From Saccharibacillus sacchari DSM 19268 (lineage in GTDB: Bacteria; Bacillota; Bacilli; Paenibacillales; Paenibacillaceae), in the NCBI RefSeq assembly GCF_000585395.1, contig NZ_KK073875.1, positions 5,887,631-5,951,630 on the forward strand: a stretch of 64,000 nucleotides of DNA. The letters are read 5' to 3'. The stretch's first letter is position 1, and every line of letters begins with the position of its first letter. Positions 1 to 8,565 of this stretch are shown here, piece by piece. The notes beneath the pieces were generated by a model that was given only the letters and a program-made list of their open reading frames with translations, searched no databases and was not told the DNA's origin. The translations under genes were made by a program, and so were the position numbers.

Positions 1-181
1 CGTTTAAAAGAAAGCACGATGTGCTCGTTTAAAACGTTGGCGATTCTTGATTGCTCAAGAATCTTATATTCTCACGATGATCTTCATCATCGCGACTCAC
101 TTACTGTTCAGTTTTCAAGGAGCAAACCGTGTTGATTTGTTTCTTTCGTTCGGCGCCGTTTGTCTCAGCGGCGACTTTTAT
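1..181 (-). other. 5' leader of an rRNA operon (16S expected just off the left edge)
   Basis: On the minus strand this stretch has the features of a Firmicutes rrn leader. A boxA-like antitermination element, TGCTCCTTGAAAACTGAAC, lies at about 106-124. It is followed by small stem-loops: a 9-bp stem at 42-50/55-63 and GCAC/GTGC near 14-24. Tandem promoters lie directly upstream. The 16S gene itself is not in the window, so this is an inference from leader motifs and from synteny: in Bacillus subtilis perR and ygxA also lie directly upstream of an rRNA operon. No protein is expected here. Confidence 0.7.
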
Positions 182-211
182 ATCCTATCACAGTTTCAAG
201 CAGTTCGTCAA
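182..211 (-). promoter_or_regulatory. rRNA operon promoter P2
   Basis: On the minus strand the -35 is TTGACG (206-211) and the -10 is TAGGAT (182-187), 18 nt apart. An A/T-rich stretch just upstream (about 214-235) resembles an UP element. A G lies 7 nt after the -10, as in Bacillus rRNA promoters that start with GTP. The start point is inferred. Confidence 0.65.
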
Positions 212-299
212 GCACTTTTTTTAAAAGTTTTTTCGAAGCTTGTTTGCGATGTATTACTCTCAGCAACTTAGCACTGAGCGCCTTTGAAGGGCGAGATTT

Positions 300-329
300 A
301 ATTTATCACATATTCGAACTTACCGTCAA
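300..329 (-). promoter_or_regulatory. rRNA operon promoter P1
   Basis: On the minus strand the -35 is TTGACG (324-329), identical to that of P2, and the -10 is TAAATT (300-305), 18 nt apart, with an A-rich upstream stretch. It lies about 118 bp upstream of P2, giving the tandem arrangement usual for Bacillus rrn operons. Confidence 0.55.
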
Positions 330-383
330 CCCTTTTTCGAAATTTCATCCGTTTTCATTTTTCATATGCTTGCTAAACCCGCA

Positions 384-1253
384 TCAATTCGCGCTATAAC
401 GTATTTCTTCACTGTGCGGACTGCTTTTGCCTTCACGCGGCCATTGCTTGATCAGGGAACGATAAACCAGTTTACGCACTACCATCGGCAGCTCTTTTTT
501 TACGTATTGCAGATCGGGGTGACGAACCAATTCTTCAATGGTCCACGGAATTCTGCGACTGCGAAGAACGCGAATCAGGAGTTCCGAGCATGCGGCCATT
601 TTGGACATGACGGAGAATTCGCAGGCCAACAGCACCAATTCAACCCGTTCTTGCAATGTCTCTTGGCTGAATGCAAGTTGCTCATACAATTTGTAGACCT
701 GGGCGCTATAGGCTCGAACCTGATTCCAAATCGTCTTTTCCGGATATACCGATTTTTGCACCAACTCGATACAAGCCCAATGATGCAGTGCTTTGAGCGT
801 ACTGTAATAAGCATCCATCTCGTGCCCTTCCGTCAAATGACGCTTGGCTTCTACGTAATTCCGAAGAAAACGCGAGAACTCGAAAAACAACCGTTGTTCC
901 TGAAGCGGCTGTTCAAAATGTTCAACTTGTTGTCTCAAGTGCAGAATTTGCCCGTTCACGTCGTCTATCACTTCTCCCTGTAAAAAATAATGAACCAACG
1001 AACGGTTCTCGCCGGTCACGATCCATTTCTTCAATTCCTCAGCTTGCAGGCTCAAAAAGTGATAATGAACGCCGTTTTCTACACGATGATGCGTCTGAAC
1101 GTCTTCGTGAGGGGAATCGAAAATCAGAAACACCAACACGTCAAAGTCCTGAAGCAGCGCGCCGTGAAACTTCCCTCCGGGCCGATAACAAGCGACAGCT
1201 CCCAGAGGAAGAGAATCTTTTTTTGTCCAATCGTTAAAAGTAAATGGGCTCAA
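384..1253 (-). CDS. ygxA: nucleotidyltransferase-like protein, YgxA type
   Basis: A soluble protein of about 289 residues resembling the nucleotidyltransferase-like YgxA proteins of Bacillaceae. The N-terminal part (to about residue 110) is rich in beta strands and contains a QDFDVLVFLIF segment of nucleotidyltransferase character. The rest is helical. Its biochemical function is unknown. The start is set by the ribosome site: AAGGAGG is followed 10 nt later by a TTG at 1253-1251, whereas the TTG at 1259 is too close. In B. subtilis the order is perR, ygzB, ygxA, rrn; here perR, a GH18 gene, ygxA and the rrn promoters are in the same order and direction, which supports the name. It ends about 55 bp before rrn P1. 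Confidence 0.75.
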   Translation of the reverse strand: MSPFTFNDWTKKDSLPLGAVACYRPGGKFHGALLQDFDVLVFLIFDSPHEDVQTHHRVENGVHYHFLSLQAEELKKWIVTGENRSLVHYFLQGEVIDDVNGQILHLRQQVEHFEQPLQEQRLFFEFSRFLRNYVEAKRHLTEGHEMDAYYSTLKALHHWACIELVQKSVYPEKTIWNQVRAYSAQVYKLYEQLAFSQETLQERVELVLLACEFSVMSKMAACSELLIRVLRSRRIPWTIEELVRHPDLQYVKKELPMVVRKLVYRSLIKQWPREGKSSPHSEEIRYSAN

Positions 1254-1419
1254 GGTCAACTCCTCCTTGCATTTGGGCCGCCTGGACGTCCGGTTATTTA
1301 GAAAAAAGGCAATGCGTACCGATTATGGCCGTTACACCTTATTCTACGCCGGACGATCCATTCCTTCTTCAAGAGAGAGCCCGTAAAAAAATGCACGAAG
1401 TGCCCATGACAACCTCTTC

Positions 1420-3171
1420 TTACTTTTCATTGATCGTGCGCAGCACTTTCCAAGCTTCGGCCGAAGCAAAACTGCGGGTCCAACTGGCCACTCCGGCAAG
1501 CTCGTGCTTTTTCGCCAATTCAATCCGCCTTGCCAATGAGCCCCCGTCTTCCAGCCAAACACGCTTTTTCGTACCGTCCTCTTTATCTTCGTATTCCGCG
1601 TAATTTTGTCCGATGTCTTCAAGAAGTTCCTGTTTGGCACCATTCTCAGTGAGGAGTCGTTGCGAACTTTCCATCCCGATCGCAGAAGAGGAGACTTTAG
1701 TCTCGCCATTCTCTTCAGTCTCCGTCCATACGCGCGTGTACAGCGGAATACCGAGTACCAGCTTGGAAGCCGGAACGTTATCCTCTTCCAAAATCCGTGT
1801 AACAGAAGTCTCGACCCAAGGTAAAGAAGCCACAGAGCCCGCATTCGGACTGCTCGCCCAATGTTCGTCGTAAGCCATGACCATCATAAAGTCCACGGTT
1901 TCTCCCAGTGCTCGTCGATCCAGGAAGGCCGACCACATCTCGCTGTTCGACTTTGGCGTTACATCAACAGAAACGATCAATCCGGCTTGATGCGCCTGAA
2001 CGGTAAATTCGCGCACGAATTCGACGAACGGCTCTTTATCTTCGGTGTATACATTTTCAAAATCGAGATTGATTCCGTCCAGCTTATATTCGGCGGCGTA
2101 ATCCAGCACCTGACGTATCGCTACGGCACGCGTGCTGTAGTCGCTTAACATATCCCGCGTCCAATCCGCCTCGAAGCTGTTGCTGAACAGTCCCCATACC
2201 TGCTTATCGCGATTATGGGCACGTCCCACATAGGCGGAGTCGGCTTTGCTTTTCACATTGCCCGCGCTGTCTTTCAGCTCGAACCAGGTCGGACTGACGA
2301 CATTGATGCCTTGCATTTCTTCGATCACGTCCGGACTCGGTTTACGCTCGTAGACCGCTTCCCAGGCGAGGTTAATCTTTTTGTCGGACCATTCTTTGGC
2401 TGCGGCAGTCTCGGCGACTTCGAGCACCGGTACCTTTTCCTCGCCGCCGATCTTCACTTCGTCTGCCGGGATATAGCCTGAGCGGCCTTCGTCGGTCTGC
2501 GCGTACAACCAGCCGTCTTGCTCGCTCCAAATTCGTAGCGGCGTGCCGTCTTCGAGATCGGCGACAGCCGGAGCTTTGATCGTGTGGTCGCTTCGAAGTT
2601 TCGGTGAGCTGAACAGCCCACCGTCTGTTGCCGATCCCGTACGAAACTCATTGCCGGCTTTAAGCACAATGACACTCCCGTCCGGACTTTCTTCCGCGAT
2701 TTGAATGCCGTACAGCTGTTCGAGAGGTTCCACGGGTATGTATAGCATGCCGTCCGATTCCTCCAAGGAGGAGCCGAGTGCATAACTTTCCCCATTGAGC
2801 CTAGCCTGTTCATCTCCCTGAGTCATCACAAGAAGTTCGCTTGGCGTAGTCAAAATTGCGGTTTCTCCATCAGGATCGCCATAAGCGTAGGCATTGATTT
2901 GTTCACGCACTAACGGTAAAGGCAGCTTTAGCGTATCCCCGCTCCCGCGTGCCGTATAACCGCTCCATTGTCCTTCTATAAAAACAGGCTTTTTCTGCCC
3001 GATCCATTCCGGTTCTTCATGCGAGAAGTTCGGCAAGAACTGCCATGCCCCCCAACCTGCACCTACAAGCACAATACCGAGCAGAATTATTCTGCCCGGA
3101 CGTTTCTTTTTACGAGTACGCGTGCGTTTTTGTCTGCTTCCTATCACTTCACAACCGCAACCCTTCTGCAT
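1420..3171 (-). CDS. membrane-anchored GH18-family glycosyl hydrolase with copper-amine-oxidase-N-like and SH3 domains
   Basis: A hydrolase-fold protein of about 583 residues. A basic N-terminus (RTRTRKKKRPGR) precedes one membrane segment (IILLGIVLVGAGWGAWQFL), so the rest should lie outside the membrane. Next come a region like the copper-amine-oxidase N-terminal domain, then an SH3-like domain, then a GH18 barrel with the catalytic motif DGINLDFE, whose Glu is the expected acid. GH18 proteins with SH3/LysM-type modules act on peptidoglycan or spore cortex (family knowledge); the substrate here is not shown. The reading frame stays open up to the perR terminator, so the start is uncertain: ATG at 3171 or GTG at 3147, the latter with AGAAGGG about 13 nt upstream. 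It replaces the small ygzB gene found here in Bacillus. Confidence 0.8.
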   Translation of the reverse strand: MQKGCGCEVIGSRQKRTRTRKKKRPGRIILLGIVLVGAGWGAWQFLPNFSHEEPEWIGQKKPVFIEGQWSGYTARGSGDTLKLPLPLVREQINAYAYGDPDGETAILTTPSELLVMTQGDEQARLNGESYALGSSLEESDGMLYIPVEPLEQLYGIQIAEESPDGSVIVLKAGNEFRTGSATDGGLFSSPKLRSDHTIKAPAVADLEDGTPLRIWSEQDGWLYAQTDEGRSGYIPADEVKIGGEEKVPVLEVAETAAAKEWSDKKINLAWEAVYERKPSPDVIEEMQGINVVSPTWFELKDSAGNVKSKADSAYVGRAHNRDKQVWGLFSNSFEADWTRDMLSDYSTRAVAIRQVLDYAAEYKLDGINLDFENVYTEDKEPFVEFVREFTVQAHQAGLIVSVDVTPKSNSEMWSAFLDRRALGETVDFMMVMAYDEHWASSPNAGSVASLPWVETSVTRILEEDNVPASKLVLGIPLYTRVWTETEENGETKVSSSAIGMESSQRLLTENGAKQELLEDIGQNYAEYEDKEDGTKKRVWLEDGGSLARRIELAKKHELAGVASWTRSFASAEAWKVLRTINEK

Positions 3172-3190
3172 GATCGCAAGAATACGCCAT

Positions 3191-3220
3191 AAAAAAAAGC
3201 GCGGGAGCCTTCTCGGCTCC
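3191..3220 (-). terminator. perR terminator
   Basis: On the minus strand GGAGCC-GAGAA-GGCTCC is followed within 6 nt by eight T residues. It lies 24 bp after the perR stop and separates perR from the GH18 gene. Confidence 0.8.
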
Positions 3221-3243
3221 ACACGCCCTATTGTAAGCAAACG

Positions 3244-3669
3244 TCAATGTTCACTGCAACCTTTGCATACTCCATACACTTCCAAACGATGTCCTTTGAC
3301 TGTAAATCCTGTTGATTTCGCCGCAGCATGTTCAACTTCCGCCAAGTAAGGATGATGGAAATCTTCGATCTTGCCGCACTTCTCACAGATAATATGATAA
3401 TGCTCGCTGACGTTCGCATCGAATCGGCTGGAGTTGTCTCCATACGTGAGTTCGTGTATCATTCCGGCTTCGATGAGCATCTTGAGATTGTTATAAACGG
3501 TAGCGACGCTCATGCTTGGAAACTGCGGACACAACGCGCGGTAGATCTCGTCCGCGGTCGGATGCCCCATGTTTTCCATCAGGTAGGTCAAAATGGCATG
3601 TCGTTGGGGAGTGATGCGCACACCGTTGATTTTCAACTGTTCCAAAGCATGCTGTACACGTGTCGTCAT
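3244..3669 (-). CDS. perR: peroxide-responsive repressor PerR
   Basis: A Fur-family repressor of 141 residues. All five ligands of the B. subtilis PerR regulatory metal site (His37, Asp85, His91, His93, Asp104) have counterparts here: His36, Asp84, His90, His92 and Asp103. The Asp in place of Glu at the 104-equivalent position is the feature that separates PerR from Fur. Two CxxC pairs (CEKC near 95 and CKGC near 135) form the structural zinc site. The helix-turn-helix segment [15 protein letters not shown] is canonical. The ATG at 3669 is preferred over an upstream ATG because GAGGAGGAGAAC precedes it at normal spacing. The gene has its own promoter and terminator. A PfeT-like metal-efflux gene at 47.3-49.3 kb is a plausible target. 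Confidence 0.93.
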   Translation of the reverse strand: MTTRVQHALEQLKINGVRITPQRHAILTYLMENMGHPTADEIYRALCPQFPSMSVATVYNNLKMLIEAGMIHELTYGDNSSRFDANVSEHYHIICEKCGKIEDFHHPYLAEVEHAAAKSTGFTVKGHRLEVYGVCKGCSEH

Positions 3670-3709
3670 CCCGTTCTCCTCCTCGCCGTAATTCCTTAGA
3701 TTACTCTCC

Positions 3710-3739
3710 ATTGTAAGGTTTGTGAATATTTTTTGTCAA
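3710..3739 (-). promoter_or_regulatory. sigma-A promoter of perR
   Basis: On the minus strand a perfect -35 TTGACA (3734-3739) and a -10 TACAAT (3710-3715) are 18 nt apart, about 40 bp upstream of the perR ATG. The downstream TAATCTAAGGAATTA is only a poor match to a PerR box. Confidence 0.65.
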
Positions 3740-3763
3740 CGTGTCAATCGATCAGCTCGCTAT

Positions 3764-5023
3764 TCACTCGCTGCGAAAAATATTCAGGTCTCCGTTGCCG
3801 TCCACTTTTACCGTGAAATCTCCGTCTCCGTAAGTCCCGCTGAGCGTCCGGTCTTCAATCGCAAACGGCAGTTCGCTGCGAATGTCCCCATAGCCGTTCG
3901 AACCGTCCATCCGATAATCCCCCCGGTCAGGCAGAGTCAGATCGATTCGTCCTACTGCGCTATACACCGACCAATTCCCGCGCACGACACGAGAGTTGAT
4001 GGCGATGTTGCCGTTGAGGCTTTGTGCGGATAGCCCAAAGTTGACGCCATTGATCTCGATGCTGCCGTTGCGGGTATCCGCGGCAATATCGCCAATGGTT
4101 CCGTTCGTTGTTATGTTGCCCAGAATCGTAGTGAGGTTGGCTGAACCGGAAATATTTGCGCTCTCGATATCTCCCTGTTGGGTCTCGGCTTTTACGTTGC
4201 CGGCGACGGTCGAGAGTTTGACGCTGCCTTTTGACGTCGATGCCGAAACATTTCCGCTCACATTGGTGAAATCCAGATTCCCTCCGCCGGTTTGCACAGC
4301 GATGGAGCGAAGAGCCTGAACGCCATTCAAAGTGACGGAACCTCCATTGGTGCGGATGTCCATATCAAAGCTTCGTTCGGGCGGGAGTAAAATTTCCAGA
4401 TCGATCCGCGGCTGGCGGCGTCCCGAAGTCCCGTAAGACTGTGAATCGGTTGTGACCGCCAGCGTCTCGCCTTCTTTGATCTTCACGCCGGTTTTTTCGG
4501 CAATGGCCTTCGCTTCTTCGGGTTCGGCCTGATCGACCCAGACTGTACTCCGCACGCGAATTCGGTCGGAAAAACCGCGGCGAACGATAATATCTCCATT
4601 GATGCCTTCGACGGTCAAGCCGGTCATCTCCAGCGTTGCCGCGAGATCGACCGAAGGCTTGGCGAACTTATTGCCTTCCGCTTCGCTGAATTCGATGCCG
4701 GAGGTGGTCAGATCCATACTTACCCGATTCCATAGATGGAGATAATGATTTTGCTGGGTGACGATAAAGACGGAGGCGCTAAGCAGAGCAGCTACCAATA
4801 TGCCGGCAAAATCGATGCGGAAGCGTCGTCCTCCGCCCCGGCGACGGAACACCAGCAGCATGACGACATACTCGATTCCCCAAACGACAAAGATCGCAGG
4901 CCACCAGCGAAGCAGCTCCAGCATATCGTCGCGTCCGCGCAGCTCGTCGCCAAGCAATAGCAGCCCGACGGAGACGAGCACGATCGCCGCCGTCCAGCGG
5001 CCGATACGGATTTTAGGATTCAT
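3764..5023 (-). CDS. membrane protein with LiaI/LiaF-like transmembrane region and DUF4097 beta-helix domain
   Basis: A protein of 419 residues. Three hydrophobic segments lie in the first 95 residues (near 10-25, 42-58 and 73-88), resembling the transmembrane region of LiaI/LiaF-type proteins. The rest, from about residue 125, is a repetitive extracytoplasmic DUF4097 domain with regularly spaced G-N/S-I/V rungs (for example GNVKAETQQGDIESANISG), typical of a right-handed beta-helix. DUF4097 proteins are often tied to cell-envelope stress, but the role of this one is unknown. Its start overlaps the end of the upstream membrane protein gene by 11 bp, so the two are probably cotranslated. Confidence 0.8.
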   Translation of the reverse strand: MNPKIRIGRWTAAIVLVSVGLLLLGDELRGRDDMLELLRWWPAIFVVWGIEYVVMLLVFRRRGGGRRFRIDFAGILVAALLSASVFIVTQQNHYLHLWNRVSMDLTTSGIEFSEAEGNKFAKPSVDLAATLEMTGLTVEGINGDIIVRRGFSDRIRVRSTVWVDQAEPEEAKAIAEKTGVKIKEGETLAVTTDSQSYGTSGRRQPRIDLEILLPPERSFDMDIRTNGGSVTLNGVQALRSIAVQTGGGNLDFTNVSGNVSASTSKGSVKLSTVAGNVKAETQQGDIESANISGSANLTTILGNITTNGTIGDIAADTRNGSIEINGVNFGLSAQSLNGNIAINSRVVRGNWSVYSAVGRIDLTLPDRGDYRMDGSNGYGDIRSELPFAIEDRTLSGTYGDGDFTVKVDGNGDLNIFRSE

Positions 5024-5609
5024 GGCGTCTCCTCCCCTCTGTTACGGGCGACTGCTTGGGTTCGGCTGACGGGGAAGAAGCAGGCTGTTTGGCTGCTTGG
5101 CGTACGCCGAAAGCTTGAACGGTCGCAAAAATAAGGCCGATTGCAACAAGAGCAATGGCTGCCGTTTCTCTTCCGTAAAGCTCGATCAACTGCCGGAACC
5201 AGAGAGGACGACTATGCAGGATCAGCAATACCGCACCTTCGCCGACCAGAATCAAAGCAAACACCATGCTTTTTCGCCAATTCCGAAATTCATTCTCTAC
5301 CGTGCGCCGACGTTCGTTGACCCGATCCGTCGCTTGCAGCACATCGTATAAATTATAGAAGTAAATGATCGGAATGGTCAGGCCGAGCAAAATCAAGAGA
5401 GGAACGTTTATTTGGATACCCGTAGCCGAAAAGTACAATAATGCTTCGATCACGAGCAGAATCGACAACATGAAAGAAACACCTTTTTGAATCAATCCCA
5501 GATAAAGATGTCCCGCACCGGGAATAACGGCGGATAAGATACAAGCAATGGTGGTTCTTTTTTGACGCAAAGTTTTGCTCTTCTTGTGCTTTTTATCGGT
5601 TTTGCCCAT
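5013..5609 (-). CDS. small multi-spanning membrane protein of unknown function
   Basis: A protein of 198 residues that starts with a very basic segment (KKHKKSKTLRQKR). The motif ACILSAVIPGAGHLYLG, near residues 22-38, resembles the P-G-x-G-H/Q-x-Y signature of TM2-type membrane proteins. About five hydrophobic segments follow. The C-terminus is a Pro/Ser-rich cytoplasmic tail. A clear ribosome site (AAAGGAG) precedes the ATG. It overlaps the DUF4097 gene by 11 bp, which suggests that the two proteins work together at the membrane. I do not recognise a defined function. Confidence 0.72.
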   Translation of the reverse strand: MGKTDKKHKKSKTLRQKRTTIACILSAVIPGAGHLYLGLIQKGVSFMLSILLVIEALLYFSATGIQINVPLLILLGLTIPIIYFYNLYDVLQATDRVNERRRTVENEFRNWRKSMVFALILVGEGAVLLILHSRPLWFRQLIELYGRETAAIALVAIGLIFATVQAFGVRQAAKQPASSPSAEPKQSPVTEGRRRHES

Positions 5610-5656
5610 GATCCGGATCTCCTTTCGCCCAGCATGATCGGTAGCCTGAAAGTGAA

Positions 5657-6367
5657 TTACTCGATCGCAACCGAATACACGCCTTCCATATTCAGCAGTT
5701 GGTGGGTCATCTCGGCCGGGTCCATTCGCTTTTCCGAGGTCAGGTGCATGGTGATTTCCGCTGCCGAACTACCTTCCGATTCGGAGACCGGAGCATCGCT
5801 TTTGACGTGGACTTCCATTTTGCGGATGCGCACTTCGCGTTCTTTCATGAAGTCGGAGACTTTCTCCATCAGACCGTTCCCTGTTCGCCCGCGCACGGTT
5901 ACGACATGGGTATGGTGCCCTCGAATGTAACGCTGCTCTACGACGTTCAGTACAAGCAGGGTTAAAAATACGAATAACGTGGTGAGTATGGCGGCAAAAT
6001 AAAATCCTGCGCCTACCGCCAAACCGATCGCGGCTACGACCCAAAGCGAAGCTGCGGTAGTCAGGCCCGTAATCGACTTGCCCGTAAACAAAATCGTTCC
6101 CGCTCCCAAAAAGCCGATACCCGAAATAACGGCGGTCGCCAAACGCGCCGGATCGACCCGCACGCTCGGCTGATCGACGAAAGCGACAAAGCCGTACATG
6201 GAAAGCAGCATAATGAGCGCCGAGCCGACGGAAACGAGAATATGGGTGCGAAGTCCGGCGGCATGGCTGGAGCGTTCGCGCTCCCAGCCGATCAGACCGC
6301 CGAGCAGCACCGCGGCTACAATGCGCAGAAAAATGTGTGTGTTGTCGATAATCCAAGGATCAGTCAT
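5657..6367 (-). CDS. MgtC/SapB family membrane protein
   Basis: A protein of 236 residues with four to five membrane helices in the first 150 residues, including the MgtC/SapB signatures LLGGLIGWERE (near 20-30) and ISGIGFLGAGTIL (near 86-98). A C-terminal cytoplasmic ACT-like domain (about 155-236) ends in GVYSVAIE. MgtC proteins are linked to magnesium limitation and, in pathogens, to survival in macrophages; in free-living Bacilli the role is unclear. Nothing in the sequence suggests a magnesium riboswitch upstream. Confidence 0.87.
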   Translation of the reverse strand: MTDPWIIDNTHIFLRIVAAVLLGGLIGWERERSSHAAGLRTHILVSVGSALIMLLSMYGFVAFVDQPSVRVDPARLATAVISGIGFLGAGTILFTGKSITGLTTAASLWVVAAIGLAVGAGFYFAAILTTLFVFLTLLVLNVVEQRYIRGHHTHVVTVRGRTGNGLMEKVSDFMKEREVRIRKMEVHVKSDAPVSESEGSSAAEITMHLTSEKRMDPAEMTHQLLNMEGVYSVAIE

Positions 6368-6414
6368 GTGCTTCCTTACTCCTTCTTTTCGGAAATTGCG
6401 AGATCAGTGCGGTT

Positions 6415-6885
6415 CTATCGTTCCGTTTTGCGGCGCATCGTGGTTAATTCAACACCGGGGGCAACATATTCTTTTCGAAAAGGAACAAACCCAAAGCTTT
6501 GGTATAAACGCATTGCAGGTTCGTTCATGGAGCCCGTCGATACGATATAGGTTTTGAAGTCCGGATAATGCGCAAAGATGTACCGGATCAACTTTGTCGC
6601 GATTCCTTGCCTGAAAAAGTTGGGGTCCACCATCATTCTTGTCAGCGTCAATTCGCCCGGATACTCTTCTTCGACCGCGATGGCGCCTACCAGTTCTCCG
6701 GCTTCGGTCATATATCCGTAAAACGTATCGCTGCTGCGCTTCAAGCTATCGACGGTATCGGCCAAAGGCGGAATTTCATCAAACCCGATCCGTTTGGCCT
6801 CCAAACGATAAGCCGTCGTTTGCAACCGAAATAACGCTTCGACTAATGAATGATCTTCCATATTCAATTTATCGATCATCGCCAT
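6415..6885 (-). CDS. GNAT-family N-acetyltransferase
   Basis: A protein of 156 residues with the GNAT fold. The central strand LTLTRMMVDPNFFRQGIA ends in the acetyl-CoA-binding loop (QGIATKL), and NEPAMRLYQSFGF is motif B, where the Tyr is usually involved in catalysis. The acceptor substrate cannot be told from sequence. The ribosome site AAGGAG lies about 12 nt before the ATG. It stands alone between the mgtC-like gene and the gat terminator. Confidence 0.85.
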   Translation of the reverse strand: MAMIDKLNMEDHSLVEALFRLQTTAYRLEAKRIGFDEIPPLADTVDSLKRSSDTFYGYMTEAGELVGAIAVEEEYPGELTLTRMMVDPNFFRQGIATKLIRYIFAHYPDFKTYIVSTGSMNEPAMRLYQSFGFVPFRKEYVAPGVELTTMRRKTER

Positions 6886-6977
6886 TCTCTTCGCATCTCC
6901 TTATCATTAACCGAATTTCCGACTTTCGCTCGGAACCTATTAGCTTGACCAAGCTACTTTAGATGAATATAGAAGAG

Positions 6978-7011
6978 AAAAGGACACGTTCGCAAGCGAA
7001 CGTGTCCTTTT
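6978..7011 (-). terminator. perfect-palindrome terminator after gatB
   Basis: A 16-bp perfect inverted repeat (AAAAGGACACGTTCGC at 6978-6993 and its complement at 6996-7011) with a 2-nt loop and T-rich flanks on both strands. It lies 86 bp downstream of gatB and is probably bidirectional. Confidence 0.75.
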
Positions 7012-7096
7012 AACGGCTCCGGTACCTTGTCTACGTCCATTGTAGCATGACGCGGATGACAAGTTTGAACGGAGCCTGAAGAAGCCGTATTTTCGA

Positions 7097-8533
7097 TCAG
7101 CCTTGCAGCAGTTCCACGAGCAGTTTGTTGACCAGTCCCGGATTAGCTTTGCCTTTACTCTGCTTCATGACTTGACCGACCAGGAACCCGATCGCTTTGT
7201 CCTTACCGGCACGATAATCCTCGACCGACTGCGGATTTGCAGCAACGACTTCGACGACGATCGCCTTGATCGCGCCTTCGTCGCTGATTTGAACCAGACC
7301 TTGTTCTTCAACGATTTGCTGCGGAAGCTTGCCGCTTTGCAGCATTTCTTTGAAGACGGTTTTGGCGATTTTGTTGCTGACGGTGCCTTTGCCGATCAAG
7401 CCGACCAGTTCGCCCAAGCCTTGACCCGTAATCGGAACGGCATTCAGCTCAAGTCCGCTTGTATTCAGATGGCCGAGCAGATCGCCCATGATCCAGTTGG
7501 AGACGGATTTGGCATCGTCGGTATGCTTCAGGCTTTCTTCGAACAAATCGGCCAGCGGTTTGGACGACGTAATGACCTGTGCATCATAAGCGGGCAGGCT
7601 GTAGTCCGCGCTGTAACGCGCTTTGCGCGCATCCGGCAGTTCGGGAATTCCGGCTTGAATCGTCGTTTTCCATTCTTCGCCAATTTCGACGGAAACCAGA
7701 TCCGGGTCCGGGAAATAACGGTAGTCATGCGCTTCTTCTTTGCCGCGCATGGACAGCGTTACGCCTTTGGCTTCGTCCCAGCGGCGGGTTTCCTGAACAA
7801 CGACGCCGCCTTCGTCCAGAATTTCGGCTTGACGGATTTCTTCGTACTCCAAACCGCGCTGCACGCCGCGGAAAGAGTTCATGTTTTTGAGTTCAGCGCG
7901 GATGCCGAATTCTTTTTGGCCTTTCGGACGAAGACTGATGTTGGCGTCGCAGCGCAGCGAGCCTTCTTCCATTTTCACGTCCGATACTTCGCAGTACTGC
8001 ATGATCGCGCGCATTTTTTCCAGATAAGCACGAGCTTCTTCAGGCGAAGACAGTTCTGGCTCAGATACGATCTCGACTAGCGGCGTTCCAACGCGGTTAA
8101 AGTCAACCAACGAGCCGAAAGCGCCCGTGTGCGTCAGTTTACCCGCGTCTTCTTCGAGGTGAAGACGCGTGATGCCGATTCGTTTTGTTTTGCCGTCGAC
8201 TTCGATATCAATCCAGCCGTGCTCGCCGATCGGACGGGCTGCCTGCGAAATCTGATAAGCTTTCGGCGAATCGGGATAGAAATAGTTTTTCCGGTCAAAG
8301 TGGCTGATATCCGCAATCTGGCAGTTCAGCGCCATCGCCGCTTTTACCGCATATTCAACGGCTTGGCGGTTCAGTACCGGCAGCACGCCGGGATGCCCCA
8401 AGCAAACCGGGCAAGTATGCGTATTGGGCGGAGCTCCGAATTCGGTAGAGCAACCGCAGAAGATCTTCGTATTCGTGTGCAGCTCGACGTGCACTTCGAG
8501 TCCGACGACCGTTTCGTATTGTACGGTGGACAT
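7097..8533 (-). CDS. gatB: Asp-tRNA(Asn)/Glu-tRNA(Gln) amidotransferase subunit B
   Basis: A protein of 478 residues, full length. GatB binds the mischarged Glu-tRNA(Gln) or Asp-tRNA(Asn) and phosphorylates the carboxylate before amidation. The N-terminus [11 protein letters not shown], the zinc-binding CGCSTEFG...[11 protein letters not shown] segment and the [13 protein letters not shown] motif are family hallmarks. The C-terminal helical YqeY-like tail ends in [11 protein letters not shown]. The ATG at 8533 follows GGAGGAAACGCTTGTT; the frame stays open upstream into gatA, but that part is not gatB. It is last in gatC-gatA-gatB. Confidence 0.97.
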   Translation of the reverse strand: MSTVQYETVVGLEVHVELHTNTKIFCGCSTEFGAPPNTHTCPVCLGHPGVLPVLNRQAVEYAVKAAMALNCQIADISHFDRKNYFYPDSPKAYQISQAARPIGEHGWIDIEVDGKTKRIGITRLHLEEDAGKLTHTGAFGSLVDFNRVGTPLVEIVSEPELSSPEEARAYLEKMRAIMQYCEVSDVKMEEGSLRCDANISLRPKGQKEFGIRAELKNMNSFRGVQRGLEYEEIRQAEILDEGGVVVQETRRWDEAKGVTLSMRGKEEAHDYRYFPDPDLVSVEIGEEWKTTIQAGIPELPDARKARYSADYSLPAYDAQVITSSKPLADLFEESLKHTDDAKSVSNWIMGDLLGHLNTSGLELNAVPITGQGLGELVGLIGKGTVSNKIAKTVFKEMLQSGKLPQQIVEEQGLVQISDEGAIKAIVVEVVAANPQSVEDYRAGKDKAIGFLVGQVMKQSKGKANPGLVNKLLVELLQG

Positions 8534-8565
8534 AACAAGCGTTTCCTCCTTCTTAAGCACGCGGA

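Noticed and set aside
366-983. Plus-strand frame opposite ygxA
   Set aside because: Antisense shadow of a better supported gene; composition follows the opposite strand's codon pattern.
3670-3711. PerR box in the perR promoter region
   Set aside because: TAATCTAAGGAATTA has matching ends but a poor centre; too weak to annotate.
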